Assembly (NCBI GenBank): GCA_017591395.1
Contig: WEDG01000895.1
Span: 186,001 to 250,000 of the forward strand
DNA length: 64,000 nt
Direction: 5' to 3'
From: Schistocephalus solidus
Lineage: Eukaryota > Platyhelminthes > Cestoda > Diphyllobothriidea > Diphyllobothriidae
Of the stretch, positions 19,700 to 29,935 are shown one piece after another. The translations under genes and the position numbers were made by a program. The notes under the pieces were generated by a model, which worked only from the letters and a program-made list of their open reading frames with translations, searched no databases and was not told the DNA's origin. Within the stretch, counting starts at the first letter, position 1; the number at the start of each line of letters is the position of its first letter.

Positions 19700-22594
19700 G
19701 TGCCCCACGCGCGCCTTCCTCAACAACCTAGCTACTCTACTTGCCGAAAAAAAGTATATATTAAAATTCCGCAGGACGCATAGGCTACTACACAATTTGG
19801 GCTATTTCGAAACTGATACCGACATAAGTGTGCATTGAGATTTATTTTTTAACCTAGATATAGACTTTACACCACTCTGTCATATAGCGTGCAAGTTCCT
19901 GTAAACCTTAACTGGCCACTTGTTGACTAAAACAACGATGCTTTCCGATTAAATTGTTCTTGGTGTTTAGTTGTATGAATCCCTGCATCGCTCTAGGACT
20001 AAACGCCCACAGAGTGTTTTTCATACAACGTCATTTTTATCGGATAGAGCAGTTGTAATTGCTCGAAATCATGAGTCGCTGTGGCTGTCAGACTATTATG
20101 GGACTTAGAAAAGATAATTGTGTTTTTGAAAGAAAGTGCCGTCATCTCTGATAGAACACCCCTTGGAATATGCCTGCAAAATATGAGGCACAAATGACCT
20201 CAGTGGATGCGTTCTAGCAGTGGGCGCCTTCACACACGTACGGTTTATTTGCCAAGCCCTTCACAATAAAAACCCCCTGTAAGCGTTAGTCTTCCTAGAG
20301 GTATCTGTACTCAGCCAAATACGTTCTTTTCCTAATTATAATCTGCTTACATTTGACCCCTATACGTGTCAAATATTTCGAGAAAGTTCGATTGAAGTTG
20401 ATAGTTGTTGAGTAAATTTAACAACCACTTATTCATAACTCAATAAATTATACTGCCATGTGAAAACAATACCGATGAATACACACAGAAAAGGTTACTT
20501 CATGAATCGTGATTGATCGGCACCCGTACAGAGATAGACGTTTGGTCTACTTTAACTTGCACAATCCTTAACGTCACCCAGATATTATATTACTCATTAT
20601 TCTTTTACGCGCAAAATATTGGATCCCCATTTGTGAAGAGAAAGGCAAATAATCTGTGGAGCATACCAGAAGGCAACAAAAACTTCAATTTAATAAAAAA
20701 TTAAGTAAAGCTTTTTAATATCTTTTTAGAAAAAAATTAAAATTACTTAAAAGATGTTCTGAACCCAATTTCTTTTCAAAATACAGCGGTTATTTCCAAG
20801 TGCAGCAATATATGTTTAACATTCATGTCCGTTTACATGGCTTGAAATGAATGGAAATCAAGAAGGAGATTAAAAGCTGAACCTTTTTGATTTGTCCAAA
20901 TTGACCGCACTTTCAAGTATTGAGGCGATATAACTAGCCACAGTAGTTTTACGTTTACTGCAGCATAGATGTTAGTTTTTTTCGACTATAGCTGATGTTA
21001 CTTCTCAAGATGCTCAATTTGACTCTGGATTTAGAAAACCCACCTTTCAAGCTGCGGTCTTCCTGTGTTCAGGTAACATTGTTCGAAAGTTTCACTTGCA
21101 TTTGCAAATGTGACAGAGTTGAAACAACATGTGGTGCTCTGGTTGTCCATTTGCAGCTAAGCGTGAGCTGGCGGGAATTCTGAGGATCCAGTTTAAAGAA
21201 AAGCCTGCTTTTTTATCCGTGGCCCCCAACTTTCTAGACATCATTCTATTTGAAAGGTATAAACATATTTTCACCCTTTCTATAACTTAATATGAGGTTT
21301 AAAAATACACTTAGGTTCTTTTGGAAGCTGTCAATTTATCATATTTATTAAAGGCAAACATGTATTTTTGAAAAGCATTCGTTTGCAAATGTCTGCCTCA
21401 AATTCATAATTTTGGATAATTGAGCTCCATTAATTATGAGTACGCACAAAAGGGAAACCAAGGGGAAGGAGAGACATTCCTATCGAAACATACTTTCGCG
21501 TGATTCCCACACCACACTTATGACTTTGGCGTTGAAAGATTTTGATGAAAGAGTATTAACACAAATAACGGGTATTATAATTGATGTCTTGAGTTGGCCA
21601 CGTGTCCTACTAGGTCAGCGACTTAAAAATCAGTAGCCGGAGAAATAAAACCAAAAGCTTATAGCTGCAGGACAAACATTATTGTGATTACGGAATAACC
21701 TTTTGGAAATCTTTCATATTGAGTATCTTGAAATTACCAAACATTCGCTGACACCTTTTCACTTAAGAGATCCATGTCTTATTTATATGAAAATGTACCC
21801 CAATTTATCAAATAAGGGGGAAATGAGTTTGCTGGAACATAAAAACTTTGCTTTCTATTCATAATATCATTTTATTTAATTCATAATTTAGTAAAACAAC
21901 AAATGAAATAATTCCGCCAGGGCTTGCTGTCTCCAGTAGCAGAACTAAACAGCTGACGTGCTTTGACCTTACAGCTGCAAAATAACGTATAAATTGCAAA
22001 AATTAATAATTTGTAGCACAAAGCCGAGGTCAGATATTTAAATATAAAAATGCATTCCAAATGAACAAGAAGTGTGGGTTAAATTTATTCTCGTTTCAAA
22101 GTGTACCTGTGAATCAGGTCGTTGACTTGTTTTCACCAACTCGTACGTGTCTGGAACAAAAGGGTGATTAAGATTTTTCATTGACCCATAAATTTATTTT
22201 CATGAAGAACAATAAATGAAGAATGAAAAGCGCCCTAGTGCCATAATCCCATCACTACAATTCATTTCGTCTGATAGTGGGCTGGTGTAAACAACTTGAA
22301 CATTCACGAGGAAAGGCAATTCTTCCAACTAGTCTTCTCATTTCATTATATAATCCCTCACTGCACACAGCCTCAATTATGCTGGGCTTTTAGCTACTGC
22401 CTATGTCGGAAGTACGCTATAACGTCGGCCAATTTATAACTGCAATTATAACTTGGCCGACTTCGGCCTGGTGATTAGTTGCCTTTTCGTGATCTTTGTC
22501 ACCCATAAGCAGCTTGTTTACTTCGGAAATCCAATACATCGGTGCGCGCCTATTCCTGTTTGTATATATTTATAGCATGACAGCAGGAAACTTT
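19700..22594. other. AT-rich sequence, no feature recognised
   Basis: Open frames here are short and without recognisable motifs. No tRNA, LINE or SINE similarity was seen. Confidence 0.4.
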
Positions 22595-22839
22595 TTTCGA
22601 CCATTGGTAGAGCGTTCAACTCAATTACCAAAGGTCGTGAGTTCGAATCCCAGGTGGTCCACACTTGGGATTGGGTATGACTGGCTGATGAAGACTAATA
22701 AGCCATAAATGGGCATTCCGGTCTCCCTTGTCTTTGTTGGTTCCACCTTAACAACATATGCTACACGTCACTATGTGACTGCCTGCAAGGGCTCTAGTCT
22801 GTGCTCGAGGGCCCAACGTAACATACATGTTCCTTAAGC

Positions 22840-22842
<3 letters not shown>
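22595..22842 (+). mobile_element. tRNA-derived SINE, tail type A
   Basis: Head with box A-like TTGGTAGAGCGTTCAA and a full box B (GAGTTCGAATCCC) at 22639-22651, then the shared core (GACTGGCTGATGAAGACTAA, AAGCC, GGCATTCCGGTCTCCCTTGT) and the A-type tail (CTACACGTCACTATGTGACT, CTGCAAGGGCTCTAGTCTG). It ends in a TA repeat. The 33431-33725 copy, on the opposite strand, matches from head to tail, which defines the family. Confidence 0.85.

Positions 22843-22871
<29 letters not shown>
22843..22871. repeat. TA dinucleotide repeat
   Basis: Uninterrupted AT/TA run joining the SINE 3' end to the left inverted arm of the Penelope-like structure. Confidence 0.95.
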
Positions 22872-22875
<4 letters not shown>

Positions 22876-23984
22876 ACTGAGGTAGTAGGCATTCCGAGAT
22901 AATAATTAAGAAAGAAGGTTCGTCGGAAAAATCGAGTTTTTCTCATGATTTTTTAAGCAGGTTACAGCGGCCCGTCGTCATACGAAATGAAAAGTGGGAA
23001 TTTGGATTATCACACTAGAGAGCTTGGTGGGGTGGCAGACAGCCAGACATGCGTTGGAGGGGAGTCAAAAATTATGTTATGACAAATGTCTGGGTGAGGG
23101 AAGGTGTTAAAGTCTCCATTGTGGTTCACGCGTCCGTGGGTGGGGGGAGGGGGGGGGGAGCCCGCGTCCGTGGATTTCCACTTCGTCAAACATGGATAAG
23201 CTATTGTTGGTTTAAGGTCGACGCGAGTCAGTGAGACGATGCACATAGACCTTCGTAATGTGCATCCAGATCGACATGGCGGTTGATGCTGTTTGTGTTG
23301 GAGCGCCAAGCTTCGAGGAATTCTCGTGCCTGCTTGGTGCTAGCCATGGCAACCACTTCGGTTGCGTCCCAATTGAAGCGGTGGTCATAGTCCACGGCGT
23401 GCGCAAACACCAGGGACAAGGGATCGCGTCAACGGATGGTCAGTTTATGTTCGTTTATGTGGGTCCCAAGTTGTCGACCCATGTGGCCTACGTAAGCGCT
23501 AGAGCAATTCGCACACGGAATGCAGTAAATTACATTCGTTTGCTGCTCTTTTACTGTGGGGTGTTTGACTCGCGATAGTGCTGCGCGCAGGGAGGCCGCC
23601 GGCTTGTGGGCGAGAGAGATGCCAAACCGATTTAATGGTCTGGCGATCGCTTCGGAAATTCCCTGCATGTAGGGTAGACAGTAGAATTTCCGTGACACTG
23701 TTTCTCCATTAGACTCGATGCTTTGTGGTTGTATCTGGCATCTGAGAGCACCTTCCCTCACGCCCGACATTTTTCATAACATAATTTTTGACTCCCCTCC
23801 AACGCATGTCTGGCTCTCTGCCCCCCAACCAAGCTCTCTAGTGGGAAAATCCCAATTCCCACTTTTCATTTCGTATGACGACGGGCCGCTGTAACCTGCT
23901 TAAAAATTCACGAGTAAAACTTGATTTTTCTGACGAACCTTCTTTCTTAATTATTATCTCGGAATGCATACTACCTCAGTTATT

Positions 23985-23985
<1 letters not shown>
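22872..23985 (-). mobile_element. Penelope-like element fragment enclosed by long inverted repeats
   Basis: The left arm (22872-23106) and right arm (23750-23985) are inverted copies of each other with only scattered mismatches; both contain AACTGAGGTAGTA, CGAGATAATAATTAAG, CAGCGGCCCGTCGTCATACG and CAGACATGCGTTGGAGGGGA in the same relative order. Between them lies a GIY-YIG endonuclease coding fragment; no RT domain is present. TA repeats border both outer ends. Penelope-like elements are known for terminal repeats that can be direct or inverted, which fits. Confidence 0.8.
23228..23770 (-). pseudogene. Penelope-like GIY-YIG endonuclease, C-terminal fragment with one stop
   Basis: The frame reads FYCLPYMQGISEAIARPLNR, then VIYCIPCANCSSAYVGHMGR, QLGTHINEHKLTIR, and after a single TGA (23429-23431) RDPLSLVFAHAVDYDHRFNW and NSINRHVDLDAHYEGL. 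The IYCIPC..C...YVG..GR..GTHI.EH pattern is the GIY-YIG nuclease core with its cysteine pair, as in Penelope-like retroelements where it follows the RT and nicks target DNA. Only one nonsense change separates the halves, so decay is modest. The first residues lie inside the right inverted arm. Confidence 0.85.

Positions 23986-24036
<51 letters not shown>
23986..24036. repeat. TA dinucleotide repeat
   Basis: An AT/TA run of about 51 bases directly outside the right inverted arm, mirroring the run outside the left arm. Confidence 0.95.
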
Positions 24037-24039
<3 letters not shown>

Positions 24040-24224
24040 CAGTATAATTTGTTTATTTACATAATCAATAAATTTTAAATGAATGCAATTGGTGTTTCCC
24101 ATATTATATGGTAGAATAAAAACTTACAAAAAGAGCGAGGAACGAACATCACATATTCGATGCCTTCAAAAATAAATTAAAGTTAGTTTTGAAGTAGTAT
24201 ACTGGAAATAGTTTAGCGTCACGT

Positions 24225-24509
24225 TTAAGTAAATTTTATACAATGATCAAAAGTTGTGCCTACCATTTTCGGTAGTAGTCTTGAAGTACTGGGCTCCCCT
24301 CTTCTCAAATCTGCTTGGGAGAGGTAAGGGGAAGGCTTAAAAATAAAAAAAAGTGTATTTACTTCAAAGGTCTCGATTAAAAAAGTTTCTGTCGAAGTAA
24401 ATGACATGGAAAACATCGACACACCATCTTTGTTCACAAGTCCAGCCTGCAAGTTCCACGTGATTGGGCCCACTAAAATCGAGAAAAGAGCAGTTTTTAT
24501 TGTACCCAT
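24225..24509 (-). CDS. Possible secreted or first-exon open frame, unknown
   Basis: The ATG opens MGTIKTALFSILVGPITWNL followed by polar sequence, resembling a signal peptide. A donor-like GAA|GTAAATAC occurs after about 48 residues, and the remaining frame is low in character (FFIFKPSP...). No family is recognised and there is no partner exon I can point to. Confidence 0.2.
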   Translation of the reverse strand: MGTIKTALFSILVGPITWNLQAGLVNKDGVSMFSMSFTSTETFLIETFEVNTLFFIFKPSPYLSQADLRRGEPSTSRLLPKMVGTTFDHCIKFT

Positions 24510-24856
24510 TACCCTGGATCCTCCAAAAGACAGTGTAGATCATTCAACTGAAACAAAATAAACATTATATGCGATTCGACGTTGTACGATTCCGTAAAGA
24601 GTCTTAAAATTTTAAGCCAACCTCTTACTTATAAGACGAAGGAGTAATCAATTTATATACTTTAAAGTCGCCTAATTAGTCTGAAGCCATATGCATTTGT
24701 GGTCTCCAAACCACAAACGCTCGTTCTGAGCAGGCAGCTGGAGAAACAACTTTCTAGAATAAATGGAATGTGGGCGCTTGATTGTTAGTCATCGGAAATA
24801 TATCAAAGAGATTATGAGGGAATTTGGCAAATTTTAATAAATAATGAGACACAGTT

Positions 24857-24959
24857 ATAAAAAACTTGGCAGTCTCGTGGAATAACAACACACGAGAGCA
24901 AGGGAAAGGCTTTAGTCCAGCCAACACTCTAACCACCGAAGTTGAACCACATTTGGGCC
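24857..24959 (-). mobile_element. tRNA-Ser-like minimal SINE, diverged copy 2
   Basis: On the minus strand the copy reads GGTTAGAGTGTTGGCTGGAC, TAAAGCCTTTCCCTTGCT and then GCCAAGTTTTTTATAA, parallel to GGCTAGAGCGGTGGCTGTAC, TAAAGCCTTCCCCTTGCT and GCCGAGTTTTTTACGA of the copy at 1570-1670. The acceptor half and box B have decayed. Because the T-run tail outside the tRNA fold is also shared, both copies derive from one repeat family. Confidence 0.7.
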
Positions 24960-26821
24960 AAGTTAACCACCCAGTCTCGGCAATGTCTGAAATGCACCAA
25001 GCTGAATGCCCAAACACCATTACTTAAGTGATCAACCTAGAATCAGCCGGAGGATTTTGGTAGATTTGGATAATTCATTTGACCCAGGAATAAATATCAG
25101 ACAGGGTTTTTGGTGTCTTCTATAAGTCAGTTCTTTCTCTAAACCGTAGAAATAAAAATCAATTTTCCTTAGTTTATTCCTAACGCTGGCTTGAGTAAAA
25201 GCTTCCTTCGAAACCCTTCTCATCTTTAGACACATGAGCCTTCATTTATCAAAAGAAAATCATAGAAAAGACAAAATATACCGAGAGCTAAAATAAGTTC
25301 TAAGCACACAAGTGGTCTATAACAGCAAAAAGTATTACTTCAAAACCAAATTATTATTTTTTCCGCAAATAATTTTATGCTTGCCAGTACAGTTACGGCT
25401 CCGGGAAAAAAATACTGCAGAATAGAGAAACAAAAGAAACTGGACAGTAATTAAACAATGTAACCAGAAAGTTTAATTAAGTCCGTTATAAGGAATGAAA
25501 ACGTACTGCTTTGGCTAGGGTGCGGTATCGTCATGGCAACTGCCAAGATTGTTACTACTTGGATGTTAAGCATAATATCAGAGATGAAAGCGGAAACATT
25601 TCAGCAAACTGCTTATATAACCGAAATTATGTGACTACGGCTGGCTTGGGTCAGAAAATCAAAGGGACAAAATTTCCATACATCATGAACAAGTCCTCAA
25701 TCTGACCTGATCTACATAATAGTTTAATGCTTTCCATAGCCATCAAAGAACTTTTAAAGTAGAAATCTTAGGAAATAAAATTGAAATAATAAAAATGCAT
25801 GAAATGCATGAAATATGAATGCGGTGCAAAACACCACCGTAGGTGACTAGAATGTGAAATGGCTTACTTACAGAGCTGGTAATTCGATGGCTTGCTTGCG
25901 CATTTACAGCGAACATCTCATTATCTTATATGACATATATGACACATATCTTATCTCACATCTTATATGACCTATACGATTAGCTTGATGAATGGCGAAT
26001 CTACTTGATGAAAAACGCAAAAGATCGAATTATTGAGGAGGTCGGTAAGGTTTAATTAGTTCATTTACTGCAAAAATTCATCAACTTTAGAAAAAAATAT
26101 GACAAAGGCAAAAGCAGTTGACACGGACAGATGATACGTCGGCGGCATAAGATAATTTTTTGTATTTAAAAAAAGAAGAGCTGGGTAATTTACACAACTC
26201 ACCAAGGACTGGTTGACTGAAATAAATTTTTTTTAAAAATTTTTTATCGTTTGAAGAGCTCGATTAAGGGTACAAACGTGAAGCTTTCAGTACCTCAGAA
26301 AAACATAAACTCGAGGGTCACAGCGAAAATCCATAGGGGCATTTGGTGGCTAATAGAGTTTATTCCATGGTGAGGCTCGATAAATAGTCGGGCCAGCATG
26401 GCTTTCTCAGCCCACTTTTGAATCCAAAGTTTAAAAATGGGCGCGATGTCACTCCAAGCTCACCTGACCGCTTTTGTTACGGGGTCTCAACGGGAGTAAG
26501 AATAAGGCCTGCTCTGAACGATCTTTAATTACCACGGTAAAACCGATGCGTTTGAATCTACTGCGGTTTCCTAATAGTCACCACTTGAAAACTTGCCATT
26601 TGACTCGATGATTCGCTCGTCCGGCGGCCAACGAAATATTCAACGACCCTCCTAACCAGGCAACGAATGCTAACCCTAACGAACACAATGGCAACAGTTA
26701 GAGGTCGCATATTCCGTTCTTGCCAAAAAAACTCCTATGGAAGCAAACTTCGGAAGAGAATAATAAATAGTGAAGTAGGCTGCCCCAGCGACTGGTTTGC
26801 CCAAGCAATCCAAGAAAGTTC
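24960..26821. other. AT-rich sequence with minor repeats
   Basis: No gene recognised. Small features are a duplicated GCATGAAAT near 25797-25816, an imperfect CTTATATGACATAT-type tandem at 25922-25980, and a short CTAACCCTAACG motif near 26670. Confidence 0.4.
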
Positions 26822-27180
26822 AACCATCCCTTCCGACTATGTCCACCGTGTGCCCCACAGCATAGTGGTTTAAAATACGATGATGTACGCCTGAATTATT
26901 TTATAGTTATAGTTGACTTGCGCGGCATCTACCGCACTCTCCCCCGTTCACCCATTTGGGCACAGTTTCAAGACGGTTGAAAACCACGAGGGTGTAGGGC
27001 GCCTAGGCACGTCGCCAAATCTCACACGTGTGAGTCATTTGTTATGGACGCTCATCCCCAATAACGCTTGTCGTGCTCTGATCTGGTCCTTGAGTTGGTT
27101 CAGCGCATTTACCGCCTTACCCTTTTTATGGGCATCCCATGCAACCCGATAGTTCAACCGTCTTAGTCTGACGATTTTCA
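26822..27180 (+). repeat. Family F repeat, copy 1
   Basis: An unnamed GC-rich interspersed repeat. Shared landmarks with 29612-29935 are ATGTCCACCGT(G/A)TGC.CCACAG, GCATCTACCGCACTCT, and AATAACGC..G.CG..CTGAT.TGGTC. It carries no intact coding region or clear RNA polymerase III boxes. A second, differently preserved copy follows within about 15 bases. Confidence 0.65.
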
Positions 27181-27189
27181 CTCTATACT

Positions 27190-27500
27190 CCAAAGCATGG
27201 TGGAGCAGGGACGGTTATTGGCGCGTGGATTAGTTTTAGGGATAGTAAACTTTCGTTGCAGCTGCCGCTCTCTCTCTCCTCCTCCCACACCTGTGTCCGG
27301 GGTCATGCCAAGTCAAGAAGCCCGTGGGGGGAGGGTGCAGGTAACTGGCGCGACTGGAGCAGTATCTGGGCCTGCCACCACAGCTGCCCCCGATACCGCG
27401 GAATGGGTGTGTCATGGAGGCTACAGTAACAAGACGTCATTGCAACCTGACTCCGTTTCCACCAATCGGTCACTCCATACAATTACACTCTGGGCGAACC
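27190..27500 (+). repeat. Family F repeat, copy 2
   Basis: Contains GCATGGTGGAGCAGGGACGG, GCGCGTGGATTAGTTTTAGG, GATAGTAAACTTTCG, CTCTCTCTCCTCCTCCCACA and CCTGTGTCCGGGGTCA, matching the plus-sense consensus seen at 29612 and, reversed, at 60840-61060. It lies directly after copy 1. The 118-residue open frame across it (27197-27553) is a by-product of the GC-rich repeat. Confidence 0.65.
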
Positions 27501-27559
27501 ACGCGGTCCAAGTTATCCTGCCAGTTGACAACCTTTCAGACGACCTCTTTTAGCTCCCC

Positions 27560-29170
27560 ATGATTGCTTTAAGCGCTTCAGATTACTTTTAGTGAGAAAA
27601 AATGCGCTCAGAAAGTCAATTATAGCTACCATTCTCATTTATAGGCGCCAGTGCATTGTCCGAACCGTTCAGGTGCCTGGTGTGCAGGATGAGCGCACAT
27701 ACTGAGTTGTCCATCAAACACCCACGCAGGGAAACCAACTAAAATCGCAGACGCACATGTTTCTTGTATCTTTTTCGGCTGCATGACGCAGTTGTGAGCG
27801 ATTCACCCAGCTTTCCTCGTGTGCTTTATGGTACATAAACTCCAGTACCAATGAGATCATTCTTAAGTTCCTCAGAAACTCGTGCAAGAACTTGGAGTAT
27901 ATCCTTCGGAACAAAGGTTGTGAGACTCGCTCTGAAAGTCACTGTAAATATGTGATCGGGAATACATAAGCTACTGCGAAATAACTGCGTTTTATTCCTA
28001 AACTGCCAGCAGGTAGTGAGCAGTATATAAATATTGAAGGCTTTACCGTATTGGCCGCATCGGTGCTGGTTCAAAGCCTGGACACTTGGTGCGCAAATGT
28101 TGCCCTGTGGAATGACCGAATGGCAAGGGAGTCGACTCTTCGGTGGGTCTTTCGACCTTTCAAATGCGCCTTCCGGCGTATACTCCAGTTTTTAGGACAT
28201 TTTAAATTTCCGCAAAAAAACTGTGCCAACTTGAAGTAAAATTTTGCACATGAAGCTACTTAAACGGTGGTACAAAAAGCTGGATAAACCAGTCATCATC
28301 TGCATACTGCTGACGGCCTGTCGACAGAATGTGAGTATATCCACAATGAAGTGTTCAGTATTCTTATAAACATTCCAAACAAACCTTGTAAGGCTCATCC
28401 TCCAGAGGAATTTTTTAAAGTTCACAATCGTTTGGAGGAAATGAAAAAGCCTCATCTTCTCAGATGTGTTATTTCCATCATTGTGATTGAAAAGCTTCAA
28501 AACAAAATCTAAATGAGTAAATAGGATTCATGTAAGACGTAAAAAACCTTTTAAATGTATGGTTCGTAGCGTCGAAATACTTTGAACACAAACAACATTT
28601 ACATATATAAGGCTGATTTCCTATGTTGTTGATTTTTGCAGATTGAGATCGAATGTTTGCACACGTTCGCCTCTGAAAAGGTTACCAATATGTCGACGTC
28701 TAGAGTTGATAAATCAAGGGAATCCACGTTTAAAAAAATTCTCACCATTTCAAGAAACACAATGCGCGTTCCATAAAGTCTCATTTACAATGTACACGTG
28801 GGAAAAAAATCAAAAAGCACTTCAATCTTATATTTCATATTACCTTTCCAAATTTTCTCCAGTACATGCATCTACTCTATTTGCACAAAGTTATAGTTAG
28901 CTCTGCTTCCTTTTCTGAATGACAGGTTTTTGGTAACCATTCCTTGTTTCTGGCTAGTAAAATATAATTTAAGAACGCAAATATGCTGTCTCTAAGAAAA
29001 GAATGACATTTAAGTGCGCTTTATAAATTTTCCTAGCATCTTTGAAACGCTTAAGAAGCAATGTCAATTAATCTCTGATTAAATCATATTCTTTGCTAGT
29101 CAGTTAAGCAGACTTGCCACTCAAGGTAACTTACAGTATATGTTTGATCCGACTAGACGTCTCCATCGGG
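27560..29170. other. Unassigned sequence
   Basis: Short open frames on both strands without recognisable motifs. A minus-strand segment near 28270-28330 contains a YADDD-like string, but no other RT block surrounds it. Confidence 0.35.
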
Positions 29171-29374
29171 TAGGGATGCCTTGTATGGCCGCCTAAGCAG
29201 GAAACGGTAATAGGACCTTCGACCTTAAACTCAAACCTGAACCTAATCCTAGACTTAACGCTAACCCTCACCTTACTCTTAATACATTTCCTTGGAATTT
29301 AACGCAAAGCTGCATGTATTGTGAACGGTTCCTTTTCCCATTTCCTGTTTAAGCGGCCATACAAGACATCCCTA
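29171..29374. mobile_element. Telomere-motif inverted-repeat element, copy 2
   Basis: The ends are inverted repeats of about 40 bases: left TAGGGATGCCTTGTATGGCC then GCCTAAGCAGGAAAC; right, reversed, TAGGGATGTCTTGTATGGCC then GCTTAAACAGGAAAT. The 110-base interior holds degenerate CCTAA motifs (CCTAATCC, CTTAACGCTAACCCTCACC) and a right subterminal segment (TTTAACGCAAAGC, GCATGTATTGTG) shared with the 51.5 kb copy. There is no coding, so it is a non-autonomous element in the style of a MITE. Confidence 0.78.
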
Positions 29375-29611
29375 CAAAGAGCACAAACACGCACGCAGTG
29401 GGCTGACAGTGCGGTCCCCTCAGTTGGCAACCCTCCAAGCCACGGCTTTTACCGCAGTGTGATAGCTTAAAGCGCGTGAGATTGCATATAGTGAGGTAAA
29501 TGCACCGAGGCTTTGACCCCACCCCACTCACTGAGCGCGAGCAATTTCACTTTTTGCAGTCCGTTGAAGGGGCAAAAAGCAAGATACCTCACTCCGGTCA
29601 GGTATAAGTCA

Positions 29612-29935
29612 GTTTGACCGTCGTAGTCCGAGGATGTCCACCGTATGCTCCACAGAAGGGTGGCACAGGAACAATGACATGCGCAACTTTTTTGAGGGAT
29701 AGTAGACTTACACTGCATCTACCGCACTCTATCTCTTCCCTTACTCGTCTGTGCCCGGAGTCAAGACGCAGTCAAGAAGACCGGAGGTGGGGTCGGGCGC
29801 AGATAAATCATTCGGCATTTGTATGGGACTTCATCCCAGTTAATAATAACGCCCGACGCACCCTGATTTGGTCGCCATGTTGGTCCAGCACATCTACCAC
29901 GCGGTCCGTTTAGGGGACGGACCAGACATACCTCT
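29612..29935 (+). repeat. Family F repeat, copy 3
   Basis: Begins with a CAGTTTGACCGTCG-like segment and runs through ATGTCCACCGTATGCTCCAC, GAGGGATAGTAGACTTACAC, TGCATCTACCGCACTCTATC, CTGTGCCCGGAGTCAAGACG and AAGAAGACCGGAGGTGGG to TACCACGCGGTCCG. It is the most complete copy and defines the family's order. Confidence 0.7.

Noticed and set aside
23258..23578. 106-residue plus-strand open frame
   Set aside because: Reverse reading of the Penelope-like GIY-YIG frame.
22873..23985. Cut-and-paste DNA transposon with long terminal inverted repeats
   Set aside because: No transposase is present, and the enclosed coding belongs to a Penelope-like retroelement, which is known to have inverted terminal arrangements; kept as the less likely alternative.
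27197..27553. 118-residue Pro/Gly-rich open frame
   Set aside because: It lies over a family F repeat; other copies do not keep the frame open.
28270..28330. YADDD string suggesting a reverse transcriptase
   Set aside because: No other RT block lies around it in any frame; a single short match is not enough.
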